A stretch of DNA of 64,000 bases from an uncultured Paracoccaceae bacterium (GCA_947500135.1 CANMQX010000001.1:310001-374000); one strand, 5' to 3'. Positions 45,667 through 56,400 are shown, counted from the first letter of the stretch. Notes: generated by a model not told the origin, from the letters alone. Program-made: numbers and translations.

Positions 45667-47490
45667 TCAGGCGACAGTTTCTTCTTCCGATTGGCGGTTC
45701 CACAGATGGGCATAGCGGCCTTCGCGGGCCAGCAGATCATCATGACGGCCCTCTTCGACGATGACCCCGTCTTCCAGCACCACGATCCGGTCTGCATCTG
45801 CGATGGTGGACAGCCGGTGGGCAATGGTGATGACGGTCCGGCCTTCACCCATTGCTTTCAGCTCTGCCTGAATCTCCATCTCTGTCTCTGTATCCAATGC
45901 CGATGTCGCCTCGTCCAACAGCAAGATCGGCGGGTTTTTCAGTAGGGTTCGCGCGATACCAACCCGCTGCTTTTCGCCACCTGACAGCTTCAACCCGCGT
46001 TCGCCAACGGTGGTCTGATAGCCATCAGGCAAGCTGCTGATAAAGTCGTGGATTTTGGCAGCTTTGGCGGCGGCGATAATCTCATCCTCCGACGCGCCGG
46101 GCCGCCCATAGGCGATGTTGTAATGCACCGTATCGTTGAACAGGACAGTATCCTGCGGGACCACGCCGATCTGCGCATGCAGGCTGTCTTGCGTCACATC
46201 CCGCACATCCTGACCATCAATCAGCAGCGCGCCATCATTCACGTCATAGAAACGAAACAACAGCCGCCCGATGGTGGATTTGCCGGATCCCGAAGAGCCA
46301 ACAATCGCCACCGTTCGCCCCGGCGCCACATCCAGATTGATCCCCTTCAGGATCGGGCGCGCGGCGTCATAGCCAAAGACAACATCGCGTAAGGCCACCT
46401 GCCCGCCATTGACCTGTAAGGCAGCAGCATCGGATTTATCCTGCACCTCTGCCGGTTGGCCCAGCAGATCGAACATATCGCCCATATCAATCAGGGCCTG
46501 CCTGATCTCGCGATAGACCGTGCCCAGAAAATTCAGGGGCATGGTGATCTGGATCATATAGGCGTTGACCATCACAAAATCGCCTACGGTCAGATCGCCG
46601 CGCTGGACTCCAATTGCGGCCATGACCATGACAGCAACCAATCCGCCGGTGATCAGAACGGATTGGCCGAAATTCAGGAACGCCAGTGAATAATTGGTGC
46701 GGATGGCCGCATTTTCATATTGCGCCATCGCACTGTCATAGCGGTCGGATTCCCATTTTTCGGCCCCGAAATACTTAACGGTTTCAAAGTTCAGCAGGCT
46801 GTCGATCGCCTTTTGGTTCGCATCGGTGTCCTGATCATTCATTTCCTTGCGGATACGGACCCGCCATTCGGTCACCTTGAAGGTGAACCAGACGTAAAGC
46901 GCGATGGTCAGCACCACGACGGCCAAGTACCAGACATCAAACAGAAAAAACAAGATAACCGAGATCATCAGGAGTTCCAGCACCAGTGGCCCCATGCTGA
47001 ACAACAGGAACCGCAGCAGAAAATCGACGCCCTTGACCCCGCGTTCAATGATCCGCGACAGCCCGCCGGTTTTGCGGGTGATGTGGTAACGCATCGAAAG
47101 ACGGTGAATATGGGTAAACGTCTCTAACGCCAATTGGCGCAAGGCGCGCTGGCCGACCTTGGTAAAAACCACGTCGCGCAATTGCTGAAAGCCGACCGTC
47201 ATCAGCCGCGCCATGCCGTAAGCCAAAGTGAGGCCAACCGCACCCAACCCCAGGAATGTCGCCGCACTGGCCCCGTCGGGTGCCAGCGCATCCACCGCCT
47301 GTTTGTAGAACACGGGCGTCGTCACGGCGATAACTTTGGAAAAGATCAGGACCAGCAGCGCGATGACCACCCGGCGTTTGACCCATCCCTGCCCCTCTGG
47401 CCACAGATAGGGCACAACACGCTTGATCACGCCCATACCCTGCACCTGGGCATCATCAAGATTGGCAGCAGATTTGGGAAGGCGACGCAT
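45667..47490 (-). CDS. Atm1-type ABC exporter (half transporter)
   Basis: 607 residues. Six-helix transmembrane domain (about 30-330) with the family's KYFGAEKWESDRYDSA and NFGQSVLITGGLVAVMVM segments. The ATPase has Walker A GSSGSGKST, signature LSGGEKQRVGIARTLL, Walker B ILLLDEATSALD and H-loop IAHRLSTI. It acts as a homodimer. Atm1/HMT-type exporters move glutathione conjugates or Fe-S precursors and can protect against metals. It is followed by the MFS exporter's 5' side on the same strand order, but without shared operon evidence. Confidence 0.93.
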   Translation of the reverse strand: MRRLPKSAANLDDAQVQGMGVIKRVVPYLWPEGQGWVKRRVVIALLVLIFSKVIAVTTPVFYKQAVDALAPDGASAATFLGLGAVGLTLAYGMARLMTVGFQQLRDVVFTKVGQRALRQLALETFTHIHRLSMRYHITRKTGGLSRIIERGVKGVDFLLRFLLFSMGPLVLELLMISVILFFLFDVWYLAVVVLTIALYVWFTFKVTEWRVRIRKEMNDQDTDANQKAIDSLLNFETVKYFGAEKWESDRYDSAMAQYENAAIRTNYSLAFLNFGQSVLITGGLVAVMVMAAIGVQRGDLTVGDFVMVNAYMIQITMPLNFLGTVYREIRQALIDMGDMFDLLGQPAEVQDKSDAAALQVNGGQVALRDVVFGYDAARPILKGINLDVAPGRTVAIVGSSGSGKSTIGRLLFRFYDVNDGALLIDGQDVRDVTQDSLHAQIGVVPQDTVLFNDTVHYNIAYGRPGASEDEIIAAAKAAKIHDFISSLPDGYQTTVGERGLKLSGGEKQRVGIARTLLKNPPILLLDEATSALDTETEMEIQAELKAMGEGRTVITIAHRLSTIADADRIVVLEDGVIVEEGRHDDLLAREGRYAHLWNRQSEEETVA

Positions 47491-47556
47491 TGGGAACTCC
47501 GGCTAACAGCCCCCTTACCTAGGGTGCTGTCCACCGGTTGACCAGCCCCGGGGTAG

Positions 47557-48717
47557 TTATTCGGGCATTTCGGGGATGCGAAAGATCTGACCGGGATAGA
47601 TCAGGTTAGGGTCCTTGATCAGATCGCGATTGGCCTCGAACACCTCAACATAAAACACACCGCCGCCAAGGTTTTCCTCGGCAATTGCCCAAAGCGTGGA
47701 ACCGGGCTGCACCGTCCGCACGGCCACGTCAAAACCGTCTTTTGAGGTTTCTTCGGCCAGAACAGCGGCAACATCCTCCGCCTCCTCACGCCGGAACGGG
47801 GTTTCGATCCGCGATACGACGTCGCCCGCCGCGTCCACCTCATCGATACGCAATGTATAAAGGCCGGTATCGACGTCCGGCAGATCGATCCGCCAGTCGC
47901 CGCCAGCTTCCACCGGAGAGGTCAATACAGGTTCATTGTCCAGATAGATTTGCACAGCCCCGTCGCCTGCGGCACGGCCCGATAGCTGCACCTCGCCCTG
48001 GGGATCATAGGTGATCGCATCCAATGCCACATTAGGGCTGGCGACCTGCGCTGTGGGGCTCGGGGTGGATTGAACGACGGTAATGCCATCCGCGTCGGCC
48101 TGCAGCACCGTGGGCGATTGCGGCACGGCATCCGCCACGACGGGGTCCGGCAAGGGTGGCGTTACACTTCCACTGTCTGCGGCCACATCCAATTCCGGCG
48201 CGGCCTCTGCCACTGGCCCATCGGGTGCCGCCGGTTCCGCCGGTTGCGCAACGACCAGTTGCGGGGCGATGATCGGGGCGACGATAAAGCTGGTTTCGGA
48301 CGCAACAGCCTCCCCATCAGGATCGGCCAGCAAGCTCAGCTTGCGCGGCTGATCAGACAAGCCCGCCATTGGGAAGGCCACGAAACTGCCTGAGCCATCG
48401 GCGGTGACCCGTTCAAGCGCTGTGCCAGCGAGTATGATATCAACAACCTGCCCCGGCTGGGCGCGACCAGCCACGACCATGCTGCCATCGGGTTCCACGC
48501 GGAACGTATCAAAAACCGGCGGCGGCGGGGCTGTGGGTTCCGGTTCTGCGACCACTTCAGGCGCGACCTCAACCACCGGTTCTGCCTGCGCTATGGGGGC
48601 GGGTTCGGGCGTCAGCGCCTGCCTGGGAAAAAACGCGAAAACAGCTATGCCGATAGCTGCCACAACGATGGCACCCAAGGCGATGCGCCCCGCGTTTGAT
48701 GTGGTCTGCTCCGTCAA
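47557..48717 (-). CDS. LysM-domain membrane-anchored protein
   Basis: 386 residues from TTG 48717, with AAGGGGATC a good distance upstream. One N-terminal membrane helix (IALGAIVVAAIGIAVFAFF) precedes a long Pro/Ala/Glu-rich region with low complexity (about 45-200) and Ig-like segments (VEPDGSMVVAGRAQPGQVVD and ITYDPQGEVQLSGRA). The C-terminal LysM domain is VRTVQPGSTLWAIAEENLGG and IYPGQIFRIP. It probably spans the periplasm and binds peptidoglycan. Similar proteins are annotated in roseobacters; precise function unknown. Confidence 0.85.
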   Translation of the reverse strand: MTEQTTSNAGRIALGAIVVAAIGIAVFAFFPRQALTPEPAPIAQAEPVVEVAPEVVAEPEPTAPPPPVFDTFRVEPDGSMVVAGRAQPGQVVDIILAGTALERVTADGSGSFVAFPMAGLSDQPRKLSLLADPDGEAVASETSFIVAPIIAPQLVVAQPAEPAAPDGPVAEAAPELDVAADSGSVTPPLPDPVVADAVPQSPTVLQADADGITVVQSTPSPTAQVASPNVALDAITYDPQGEVQLSGRAAGDGAVQIYLDNEPVLTSPVEAGGDWRIDLPDVDTGLYTLRIDEVDAAGDVVSRIETPFRREEAEDVAAVLAEETSKDGFDVAVRTVQPGSTLWAIAEENLGGGVFYVEVFEANRDLIKDPNLIYPGQIFRIPEMPE

Positions 48718-48830
48718 GCGTGATCCCCTTACGTCACCGATATGTGGTTATGCTCCGGACATATGGTTGAGGCACCTTAGCAACCCCGCTATGACCGGTC
48801 AAAGCGCCTCTGTTCAGGAAATCGTTTGTT

Positions 48831-49391
48831 ATGGTCAAAACACCTCACTCTGTCTGTGTTTATTGCGGCTCCCGGGACGGGGACAACCCGGCCTATGCAG
48901 CGGCGGCGGCTGATACCGGGCAAATGCTGGCGACCAATGGCTGGCGGTTGGTTTACGGGGCTGGTGATGTCGGGCTGATGGGGCGCGTTGCCAATGCGGT
49001 GCAGGATGCCGGTGGTGCGACCTTTGGGGTCATCCCAACCCATCTGCTGGACTGGGAAGTTGGCAAACGCGATCTGGACAGCTTTGTCATCACTGAGACG
49101 ATGCATGAGCGTAAGAAAGTTATGTTCATGAATGCCAATGCGGTTGTGGTCCTGCCCGGCGGTGCCGGATCACTGGACGAGTTTTTCGAGGCCCTGACAT
49201 GGCGGCAACTGGGTCTGCATGCCAAACCGATCTTTCTGCTGAATATTAACGGGTTCTGGGATCCGCTAAGGGGACTGTTGGAACATGTGGTCCGCGCCGG
49301 TTTTGCCGGTGACGACATCCTGTCCTTTATCAGCACAGTGTCGGATGTACCGGCGCTTCAATCGGGTTTGCGGGATGCGTTCAGCGCCTGA
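48831..49391 (+). CDS. LOG-family nucleotide phosphoribohydrolase (TIGR00730)
   Basis: 186 residues. It starts VCVYCGSRDGDNPAYAAAA and has the Rossmann-like active site with VYGAGDVGLMGRVANA, TETMHERKK and the substrate loop VVLPGGAGSLDEFFEAL, which corresponds to PGGxGTxxE. Family members cleave AMP or cytokinin ribotides to base and ribose 5-phosphate. In bacteria the physiological substrate is unclear. It is divergent from the LysM gene and convergent with the dehydratase, whose end it overlaps by 34 bp. Confidence 0.92.
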   Translation: MVKTPHSVCVYCGSRDGDNPAYAAAAADTGQMLATNGWRLVYGAGDVGLMGRVANAVQDAGGATFGVIPTHLLDWEVGKRDLDSFVITETMHERKKVMFMNANAVVVLPGGAGSLDEFFEALTWRQLGLHAKPIFLLNINGFWDPLRGLLEHVVRAGFAGDDILSFISTVSDVPALQSGLRDAFSA

Positions 49392-50335
49392 TAACGGGCC
49401 AAGCCGATATTCGATCCGCAGGCGATGATGCCTACATGTCGTCCAGCAAGGTCAGCTTTCAGCGGGCCTAGAATGGCGGCGAGTGATGCGGCGCAGGCCG
49501 GTTCGGCCGTGATGCGCAGGTTGGATTGATAATACGCCATGGCATCAAGCATGGCCGCATCACTGATCCGCACGATCCGATCCACATAGGTGCGCGCCAC
49601 GGCAAAGGTTTGTGGCGTAGCAAGCGGCGCACCCAGACTATCAGCAATGGTGTTTACCTGATCCAGCGTCACTGGTGCGCCAGCCGCAAAACTGCGCGCC
49701 ATACTATCGGCCCCCTCGGGTTCAACGCCGATGACCTGCGCATCTGGATGCGATTGTTTGATCGCACAGGCCATGCCGCTGATCAGACCACCCCCGCCAA
49801 TAGGGACAACAAATGTATCAATATCAGGGGCCTGCAAATGATATTCGCGCCCACAAACGGCTGATCCAAGGATCATATGCGCCGCTTCAAACGGATGCAT
49901 CAGTACCCTGCCCTGCGCCGCTGCCGCATTCATCGCGGCAAAGGCCGCCGCCATGTCATCATATAGATCAACCGTAGCACCCAATGCCTCACACCCCGCG
50001 ATGCGCTCCGGGTCGGTGGCGCGGGGCATGGTGATCAGGGCGTCCACGCCAGCCTCGCGCGCGGCCCAGGCAACGGCTTGGGCATGGTTGCCCCCACTGG
50101 CGGCGACCACACCAGCGGCGCGCTGATCCGGGCTCAGCCCGCGCATGCCCAGCAAGGCACCGCGCGCCTTGAAAGACCCGGTTTGTTGAAACAACTCAAG
50201 CTTTAGCGTCACACTGGCGCAGTCAGGCAGCACCGCAGCCCAGCGCGCCGCTTTCAAAGGCAACACAGGCGTGGTGATAATCGCATCTTGCAGCACATCT
50301 GCGGCGGCAACGATTTCGGTCAGGTCGGGTCCGGT
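49358..50335 (-). CDS. PLP-dependent threonine/serine dehydratase-like enzyme
   Basis: 325 residues from GTG 50335, with GAGGG upstream; a GTG at 50350 is the alternative. Fold-type II PLP enzyme: the lysine that binds PLP is in QTGSFKARGA, then SGGNHAQ, the glycine loop PIGGGGLISG, and CGSNIGL near the end. It lacks a C-terminal ACT domain, so it resembles catabolic dehydratases (threonine, serine or 3-hydroxyaspartate). The exact substrate is not clear. The sodB terminator lies in its upstream region. Confidence 0.88.
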   Translation of the reverse strand, partial: TGPDLTEIVAAADVLQDAIITTPVLPLKAARWAAVLPDCASVTLKLELFQQTGSFKARGALLGMRGLSPDQRAAGVVAASGGNHAQAVAWAAREAGVDALITMPRATDPERIAGCEALGATVDLYDDMAAAFAAMNAAAAQGRVLMHPFEAAHMILGSAVCGREYHLQAPDIDTFVVPIGGGGLISGMACAIKQSHPDAQVIGVEPEGADSMARSFAAGAPVTLDQVNTIADSLGAPLATPQTFAVARTYVDRIVRISDAAMLDAMAYYQSNLRITAEPACAASLAAILGPLKADLAGRHVGIIACGSNIGLARYQALNASRKPD

Positions 50336-50350
50336 CACAGCATCCCTCAC

Positions 50351-50383
50351 AAAAAAGGCTCGCGAGAAATCTCACGAGCCTTT
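50351..50383 (-). terminator. Rho-independent terminator of sodB
   Basis: Arms at 50354-50366 and 50371-50383 pair at 12 of 13 positions around AAAT, and on the minus strand run into TTTTTT. The stem starts 23 bases after the sodB stop. Confidence 0.92.
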
Positions 50384-50405
50384 GGTATTGTCTATCGCAA
50401 ATCGA

Positions 50406-51005
50406 TCAGAGACGGGACGCAACGTTTTCCCAGTTCACCAGATTATCCAGGAAGTTAGTCAGGTAAGCAGGACGCTTATTGCGGAAATCGATGTAATAGG
50501 AATGCTCCCACACGTCACAGCCCAACAGGGCTGTCTGACCAAAGCAAAGCGGGTTCACGCCGTTTTCGGTCTTGGTCACAGCCAATGAACCATCTGCATT
50601 CTTCACAAGCCAGCACCAACCGGACCCGAACTGACCCGCACCAGCGGCAGAGAACTGCGATTTGAATTCATCAACCGAACCAAAGCTTTCGTTGATGGCG
50701 CTTTCCAGCTCTGACGGCATAGCACTATCGCCCGGACCCATCATTTCCCAGAACTGGTTGTGGTTCCACAACTGGCTGATGTTGTTGAAGATACCGTTTT
50801 GGGCAACAGCATTCGCGTCATAGGTGCCCTTGATGATGTCTTCCAGCGACTTGCCAGCCCATTCAGTGCCTTCAATGGCCTTGTTGCCATTGGTCACATA
50901 GGCATTGTGGTGCAGGTCGTGGTGGTATTCGAGGGTTTCAGCAGACATGCCTTTGCTGGCAAGCGCGTCATGGGCGTAAGGAAGATCGGGAAGTTCAAAA
51001 GCCAT
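50406..51005 (-). CDS. sodB: Superoxide dismutase, Fe (or Fe/Mn) type
   Basis: 199 residues. The metal ligands are visible: His28 in LEYHHDLHHNAYV, His in QLWNHNQFW, and Asp and His in GCDVWEHSYYIDF. The AGAGQFGSGWCWLV block and the Gln before FGSGW favour an iron enzyme. It disproportionates superoxide in the cytosol as a dimer. There is no signal peptide. It is monocistronic with a clear terminator. Confidence 0.96.
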   Translation of the reverse strand: MAFELPDLPYAHDALASKGMSAETLEYHHDLHHNAYVTNGNKAIEGTEWAGKSLEDIIKGTYDANAVAQNGIFNNISQLWNHNQFWEMMGPGDSAMPSELESAINESFGSVDEFKSQFSAAGAGQFGSGWCWLVKNADGSLAVTKTENGVNPLCFGQTALLGCDVWEHSYYIDFRNKRPAYLTNFLDNLVNWENVASRL

Positions 51006-51097
51006 ATCTCATATCTTTCTGAGTTGAGGACGGTATGAATTGTTAATTGTCACACGGCGACCGAAGGTCAACCCCGCGTCGGGATTTCTGGTATTGT

Positions 51098-52063
51098 TCA
51101 GCGTTTGGCGTGAAAGATGAACCCCAGAAAGTTCAACAATAACTGTGCAGCAAGGATCTGGGTGCTTTCGGTCGGATCGTATGCGGGGGCCACCTCGACC
51201 AGATCGATCCCAACAACATCGCCGCGCGCGGCCAACCCCTGCAAAATCTCTAACACGTCATAGTACAGGAACCCACCGTGGCTTGGTGTCCCGGTGCCCG
51301 CTGCGATGGACGGACAGAAGGCATCGATATCAATCGTCACATAGTAACGCGCACCTTCTGGAATGCGGGCCAAAACGGCATCAGCGCCCAGTTTGCGCAC
51401 CTGCCGTACCGACAGGATGTCAGATCCGCGGGCGCGGGCATCCGCGTAGCCCTCTTTGGCCGTGGATGACACGTTGCGAATGCCCAACTGGGTCATGCCG
51501 GACACATAGTCCTTTTCGATCGCCCGTCGCATCGGGTTGCCATGCCCTTCGGTCACACCGTGCCGCACGTCAACAAAATCCAGATGCGCATCGATTTGCA
51601 CAACATGAATGGGGCCATTGGTGGCACAATCACCCGCGAATGCATTGATACAGGGGATGTTGATCGAATGATCGCCGCCGATGACCACCGGCAATGCGCC
51701 CGCGTTCAGGATTTTGCTTACCCCATGGGCGATATTGGCATGGCTCTCGGCGGTCTTGGTATGGATGATATCGGCATCACCCAGATCAACAATTTTTACG
51801 TCGCCTGCCAGATAAGTCGCGTCATCCTCGTGATCATAGGCACCCGCATGGCCAAAGCTGAACAGGGTCGAAGCCTCGCGCACTGCTCGCGGACCAAACC
51901 GGGCACCGGGGCGCCACTGGGTGCCGAAATCAAACGGCGCGCCAAGAATGGCAATATCCGCATCAATCTGATCCCAATCAGCGACATAAGGCGACTTTGC
52001 AAAGGTTGAAATCCCGACAAATGGCAGGTTCAGACGGCCAGCTTCATATCCGTGGTCGGTCAT
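51098..52063 (-). CDS. speB: Agmatinase-family ureohydrolase
   Basis: 321 residues. Binuclear manganese ureohydrolase motifs: GGDHSIN, QIDAHLDFVD (DAHxD) and TIDIDAFCPS (DxDxxxP-like), then SHGGF. It hydrolyses agmatine or a related guanidino compound to urea plus amine. Guanidinobutyrase or guanidinopropionase cannot be excluded, because substrate loops differ among roseobacters. AAGGAGT lies just before the ATG. It sits 27 bases after the DUF4344 gene, so it is probably cotranscribed with it and perhaps with soxG. Confidence 0.88.
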   Translation of the reverse strand: MTDHGYEAGRLNLPFVGISTFAKSPYVADWDQIDADIAILGAPFDFGTQWRPGARFGPRAVREASTLFSFGHAGAYDHEDDATYLAGDVKIVDLGDADIIHTKTAESHANIAHGVSKILNAGALPVVIGGDHSINIPCINAFAGDCATNGPIHVVQIDAHLDFVDVRHGVTEGHGNPMRRAIEKDYVSGMTQLGIRNVSSTAKEGYADARARGSDILSVRQVRKLGADAVLARIPEGARYYVTIDIDAFCPSIAAGTGTPSHGGFLYYDVLEILQGLAARGDVVGIDLVEVAPAYDPTESTQILAAQLLLNFLGFIFHAKR

Positions 52064-52090
52064 GTCTTACTCCTTGCTTCGAACAGGAGA

Positions 52091-52834
52091 TCAGTCCGCC
52101 GATACCTGATCATATATCCCACCCAGATGCGCGACGAATTCCGAACAGAACGTGATGGATTGGTCGCTCGGGTCATAGAACGCATTCGGCTCACCACAGG
52201 CGTCAACCCTGACGGTCACCTCCATAGGTAGCTTGATATCGCCATTCATCGAAGCCACTTCATCGGCCAACAATGCGTTTACGACCTCTGCACCCTCACC
52301 CTCGCCCGGCTGAAAGACCATTGGTACGCCGTCTTCCTGCGCGTCCATCTCGTCAAAGACGATGCCCCAGCTATTGGCCGCTTGTTCATATTCCTCCGGG
52401 CAAGTCTCGGCGCGCTCTTCAGGCAGGCCCAGATCATTTGCCAGATCATCGCGATCATCGGGATTTGCGCCATAAAACAGGCAGATGTGGTTGTAATAGC
52501 GCTGCTCATCAGGGCCATGCAGGTCCCAATAAGATACTTCGTGCGTCCCTTCGGGATCGTTGATATAACCGAAAGCGCTGTCATAGGCGATGCTTTGTGC
52601 CGCGTCTTCTTCGAACAGCCAGCTGATCAATAGGACAGACATGACGTCAGCGGCATCTTCCTCCTGCCCGAAAATCGGTACCTGCATCAGGTCGATCACA
52701 CCATGACCCAATTCATGGTAAAAGATGCCCAGGATGTTCGCCTTTAGGAACGCATCGCGGGGCGTGTCTTCTTCGGCGAAGCCGGGTGTCGCCAGCCCAG
52801 CAAGCAATAATGGAAACAAGGCGTTACGCAGCAT
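52091..52834 (-). CDS. DUF4344 exported metallopeptidase
   Basis: 247 residues. The signal peptide MLRNALFPLLLAGLATPGFA precedes a DUF4344 domain with zinc-binding FYHELGHGVIDL (HExxH) and the third-ligand region GQEEDAADVMSVLL. Conserved Cys are spread along the chain (HICLFYG, ETCPEEY, VDACGEP, ITFCSEF), likely forming disulfides in the periplasm. Substrates are unknown. It is downstream of soxG by 62 bases on the same strand. Confidence 0.88.
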   Translation of the reverse strand: MLRNALFPLLLAGLATPGFAEEDTPRDAFLKANILGIFYHELGHGVIDLMQVPIFGQEEDAADVMSVLLISWLFEEDAAQSIAYDSAFGYINDPEGTHEVSYWDLHGPDEQRYYNHICLFYGANPDDRDDLANDLGLPEERAETCPEEYEQAANSWGIVFDEMDAQEDGVPMVFQPGEGEGAEVVNALLADEVASMNGDIKLPMEVTVRVDACGEPNAFYDPSDQSITFCSEFVAHLGGIYDQVSAD

Positions 52835-52896
52835 GATGGCCCCTTTCAGAGATTGTGTGCTTCAAATCTTAGCGGCGGCACCCACTTCCCGAAACC

Positions 52897-53469
52897 CTAG
52901 AGTTTGGCAAAATACCCAACCGGCCCTTCCTCGGCGCTTTGCGCCAGCAGCCCAAAGACGTATTCCGCGACCGAGCGAAAGCAGATCACCTCGAACGTGT
53001 CCTCATCACGCATCCAGAACGCAGCGGCGGCTTGCGCCAACCGGGTGCGGCGGAAATCGCCTGGTTTGAAACTGTCGGGATGCAGGTCCACAGGGGCCAG
53101 TTTGGCAATCACCTCGCGGGCGAAAACCCCTTCGACATGGATCAGCGCGCGGGCGTCGGATACGTTTTCGGCAAGGTAATGTTCGCCGCTCAGCGCCTTG
53201 TCGATGGCGGCCAATGCTTGCGCAACCTCCGCATAAGGCACCAGCACGAGCAATTCGTCCGGGGACATCCAGCACAGGCCGTTGTCGCCGGTCACATCCG
53301 CCTGCCCCTGCGCGGATACGGCCACGCCAGTCACAGCCTTACATACGTTGCGCAGCTTCTTGGACCCCAGATCACCGCGCAGGATGATCATCCCGCGCAA
53401 TCCGTCCTCGCGGATCGTGACCTCACCAGGGGCAACACGGGCCTGCAATGCACTGACAGCATTAGACAT
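52897..53469 (-). CDS. soxG: Sarcosine oxidase gamma subunit
   Basis: 190 residues from ATG 53469; the longer frame from 53535 is inside soxA and rejected. It contains VTIREDGLRGMIILRGDLGS, GDNGLCWMSPDELLVLVPYA, and HPDSFKPGDFRRTRLAQAAAAFWM, the usual SoxG pattern. It is the small subunit of the heterotetramer, near the folate-binding part of alpha. The start overlaps the soxA stop by 8 bp, indicating coupling. Confidence 0.93.
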   Translation of the reverse strand: MSNAVSALQARVAPGEVTIREDGLRGMIILRGDLGSKKLRNVCKAVTGVAVSAQGQADVTGDNGLCWMSPDELLVLVPYAEVAQALAAIDKALSGEHYLAENVSDARALIHVEGVFAREVIAKLAPVDLHPDSFKPGDFRRTRLAQAAAAFWMRDEDTFEVICFRSVAEYVFGLLAQSAEEGPVGYFAKL

Positions 53470-56400
53470 TCTGCTTCTCCCCTTCTTTGTCATAGAACAC
53501 AGGATCAACGATCTTGGCATCCACCGTATCGCCATCCACCTTGTTAAACTTGATCACATCGCCCATCCGGTCCGGGCCGTTATGGACCAGCCCCATGGCG
53601 ATCCCCCGGCCCAGATTTGCGGAATAATAGGTCGAGGTCACACGGCCTTGCGTGTTGCGCTGTCCGTTTTTATTGGTGCCATCCGCAATCGCATAGGTAC
53701 CATCTGGCAGTACGGACCCATCCAGCGTTTCAAGGCCAACCAGTTTCCAGCGGTTCGGGTCCGCCATATGGCTGCGGGTATGGGCACGCTTGCCCAGATA
53801 ATCCTCTTTCTTCTTGGACAATGCCCATTGCAGGTTCAGATCCTGTGGGATCACTGTACCATCGGTTTCATCACCGATCATGATGAACCCTTTTTCGGCG
53901 CGCAGGATGTGCAGGCATTCGGTGCCGTAAGGCATGATCCCAAACTCTTCGCCCGCCGCCATCAGCGCATCCCAGAAGGCACGGCCCTGCCCGGCAGGCA
54001 CCGCAATTTCATACGACAATTCGCCCGAGAACGAGATGCGGAAAACACGCGCATCGCATTCACCAATCTTCCCATCTGCCCATTGCATAAATGGCAGCGC
54101 CTCGGCCGAGACATCCATGCCGCCCAGTTTCTGCAACAGCCTGCGCGCATTTGGGCCAACAACGGCGATCTGGGCATATTGTTCGGTCACATTGGCAACG
54201 TAGACTTTCCAGTCCCACCATTCGCATTGCAGCCAATCCTCCATATGGGCATGGATGCTTTCCGCCCCGCCGGTGGTTGTGTGGCACAGCCAGGTATCCT
54301 CTGACATCCGGACAACAACGCCGTCATCCATCAGGAACCCGTTTTCCGAACACATCAGGCCATAGCGACATTTTCCAACGGGCAGCGTGGACATCATGTT
54401 GGTATACATCATGTCGAGGAACTTGCCCGCATCCGGCCCTTTGACGATCAGTTTGCCAAGGGTGGATGCATCCAGAAGGCCAAGGTTTTCGCGGGTATTC
54501 TTGACCTCGCGATTGACCGCGTCATGCACGCTCTCACCGTCGCGGATATATGCGTAAGGCCTGCGCCATTGGCCGACGGGTTCATTGTCTGCACCATTGT
54601 CATTATGCCAGCCCGACATCGGCGTCTGGCGCACTGGCTGGAACAATGGACCGCGCGCATCGCCTGCAATCGCACCCAGCGAAATGGGGGTGTAAGGCGG
54701 GCGAAATGTGGTTGTGCCAACATCCGGGATATCCGCGTTCAGTGATTTCGAAAGGATCGCAAGCCCGTTGATATTGCTCAACTTCCCCTGATCAGTGGCC
54801 ATACCCAATGTCGTGTAACGCTTGGCATGTTCGACGCTTTCAAACCCTTCCTGTGCGGCCAGTTGCACATCGCTGACCTTCACATCGTTCTGGAAATCCA
54901 GCCAGGCCTTTGACCGCAGCGCCTGACTGGCCCCCTGCGGCATCAACCAAACCGGAGCGATTGGCCCCTCTTCGGCATCTGCGCCCAGCGGGGCCTGCCC
55001 GCCGCGTTTCGTGTGACCCGCAGCCTTCGCCGCCGCGCGGCCCGCCGCCCAGCCATCGCCGACAGCCTCCGTCGTGAACAAATGCCCGTTGGCGATACCT
55101 GCAGTGATGACATTCGCCTCACCCTGCGCGCCAGTAGGTGGCCGTTCGGGGTCGGGTCGGAACATGGCCTGTTCGGTATCCCACATCAGTTTACCGCCAC
55201 AATGGGACCACAGATGCACCACCGGGGACCAACCGCCGGACATCGCGACGCAGTCGCATGCGATCTCTTCCAGCACAGCACCTTCGCCAGCCTGCGCACA
55301 GATAGCGATGCCGGTGACACGTTTGCCGCCTTTGACCTTGGCAATGCCTGTACCCGCCTCAACACGGATGCCCAATGTGCGGGCTTCATCAATCAAAGGT
55401 CCTTCCGGGTCCGGGCGGGCGTCGATGATGGCGGGAACATCCAGTCCGGCTTTCTTCAAAATCAATGCCGTCCGGTATGCATCGTCATTATTGGTCACAA
55501 CCACCGTGCGATCACCAATGGATACACCAAAATTCACCGCATAATCCCGCACGGCAGCCGCCAGCAGAACACCGGGGATGTCGTTGCCCGCGAATGACAA
55601 GGGGCGTTCAATGGCACCGGTTGCTGTCACAATCTGTTTGGCCCGAATACGCCACAACCGGTGACGCGGGCCATCCATATCGGGGGCGTGATCGGTCAAC
55701 CGTTCATACGCCAGCGCATAGCCATGGTCGTAAACACCGGCGCCCATCGCACGCAGGCGCATTTCAACATTCGACATTTTTTCAAGCGATTGAAGCGTAT
55801 TCTTGATCCATTCATCCGCGGGTTGGCCATCAATCTCTGGCCTATCAACAACAGCGCGACCACCCCAATGGGCGGTCTGTTCCAACAACAAGACACGGGC
55901 ACCACGTTCACCAGCCGCAAGCGCTGCGGCAAGCCCGGCGATGCCACCGCCGACGATCAGGACATCAACATGCACGTTGAAATGTTCATACGTATCGGCG
56001 TCGCGATCCTTGGGGGCCTTACCCAGCCCCGCAGATTGCCGAATGAACGGTTCATAGACATGTTTCCAGAACGGACGCGGATACATGAACATCTTGTAAT
56101 AGAAACCGGCAGGCAGAAAACGCGACAGATGTTTGTTGATCGCGCCCACGTCAAATTCCAGGCTGGGCCAGTGGTTTTGCGACGTCGCTGACAGCCCCGC
56201 AAAAAGCGGGGTTGTCGTGACACGCTGGTTGGGTTCAAACGTGCCGCCCTGCCCCATATTGACCAGACCGTTGGGTTCTTCCGCGCCAGAGGCGACAACG
56301 CCACGCGGGCGGTGGTACTTGAACGACCGGCCCACCAGCATCTGGTCATTGGCCAACAGGGCGGATGCTAATGTGTCACCCTCATAGCCGCGCAATTGCT

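Noticed and set aside
45654-45670. Inverted repeat CTGACA-N5-TGTCAG near the ABC exporter stop
   Set aside because: Six-base arms and no T-run; too weak to call a terminator or operator.
53282-54304. 340-codon open frame antisense to soxA and soxG
   Set aside because: Same reason: it runs across two well-recognised genes and its translation looks like no family.
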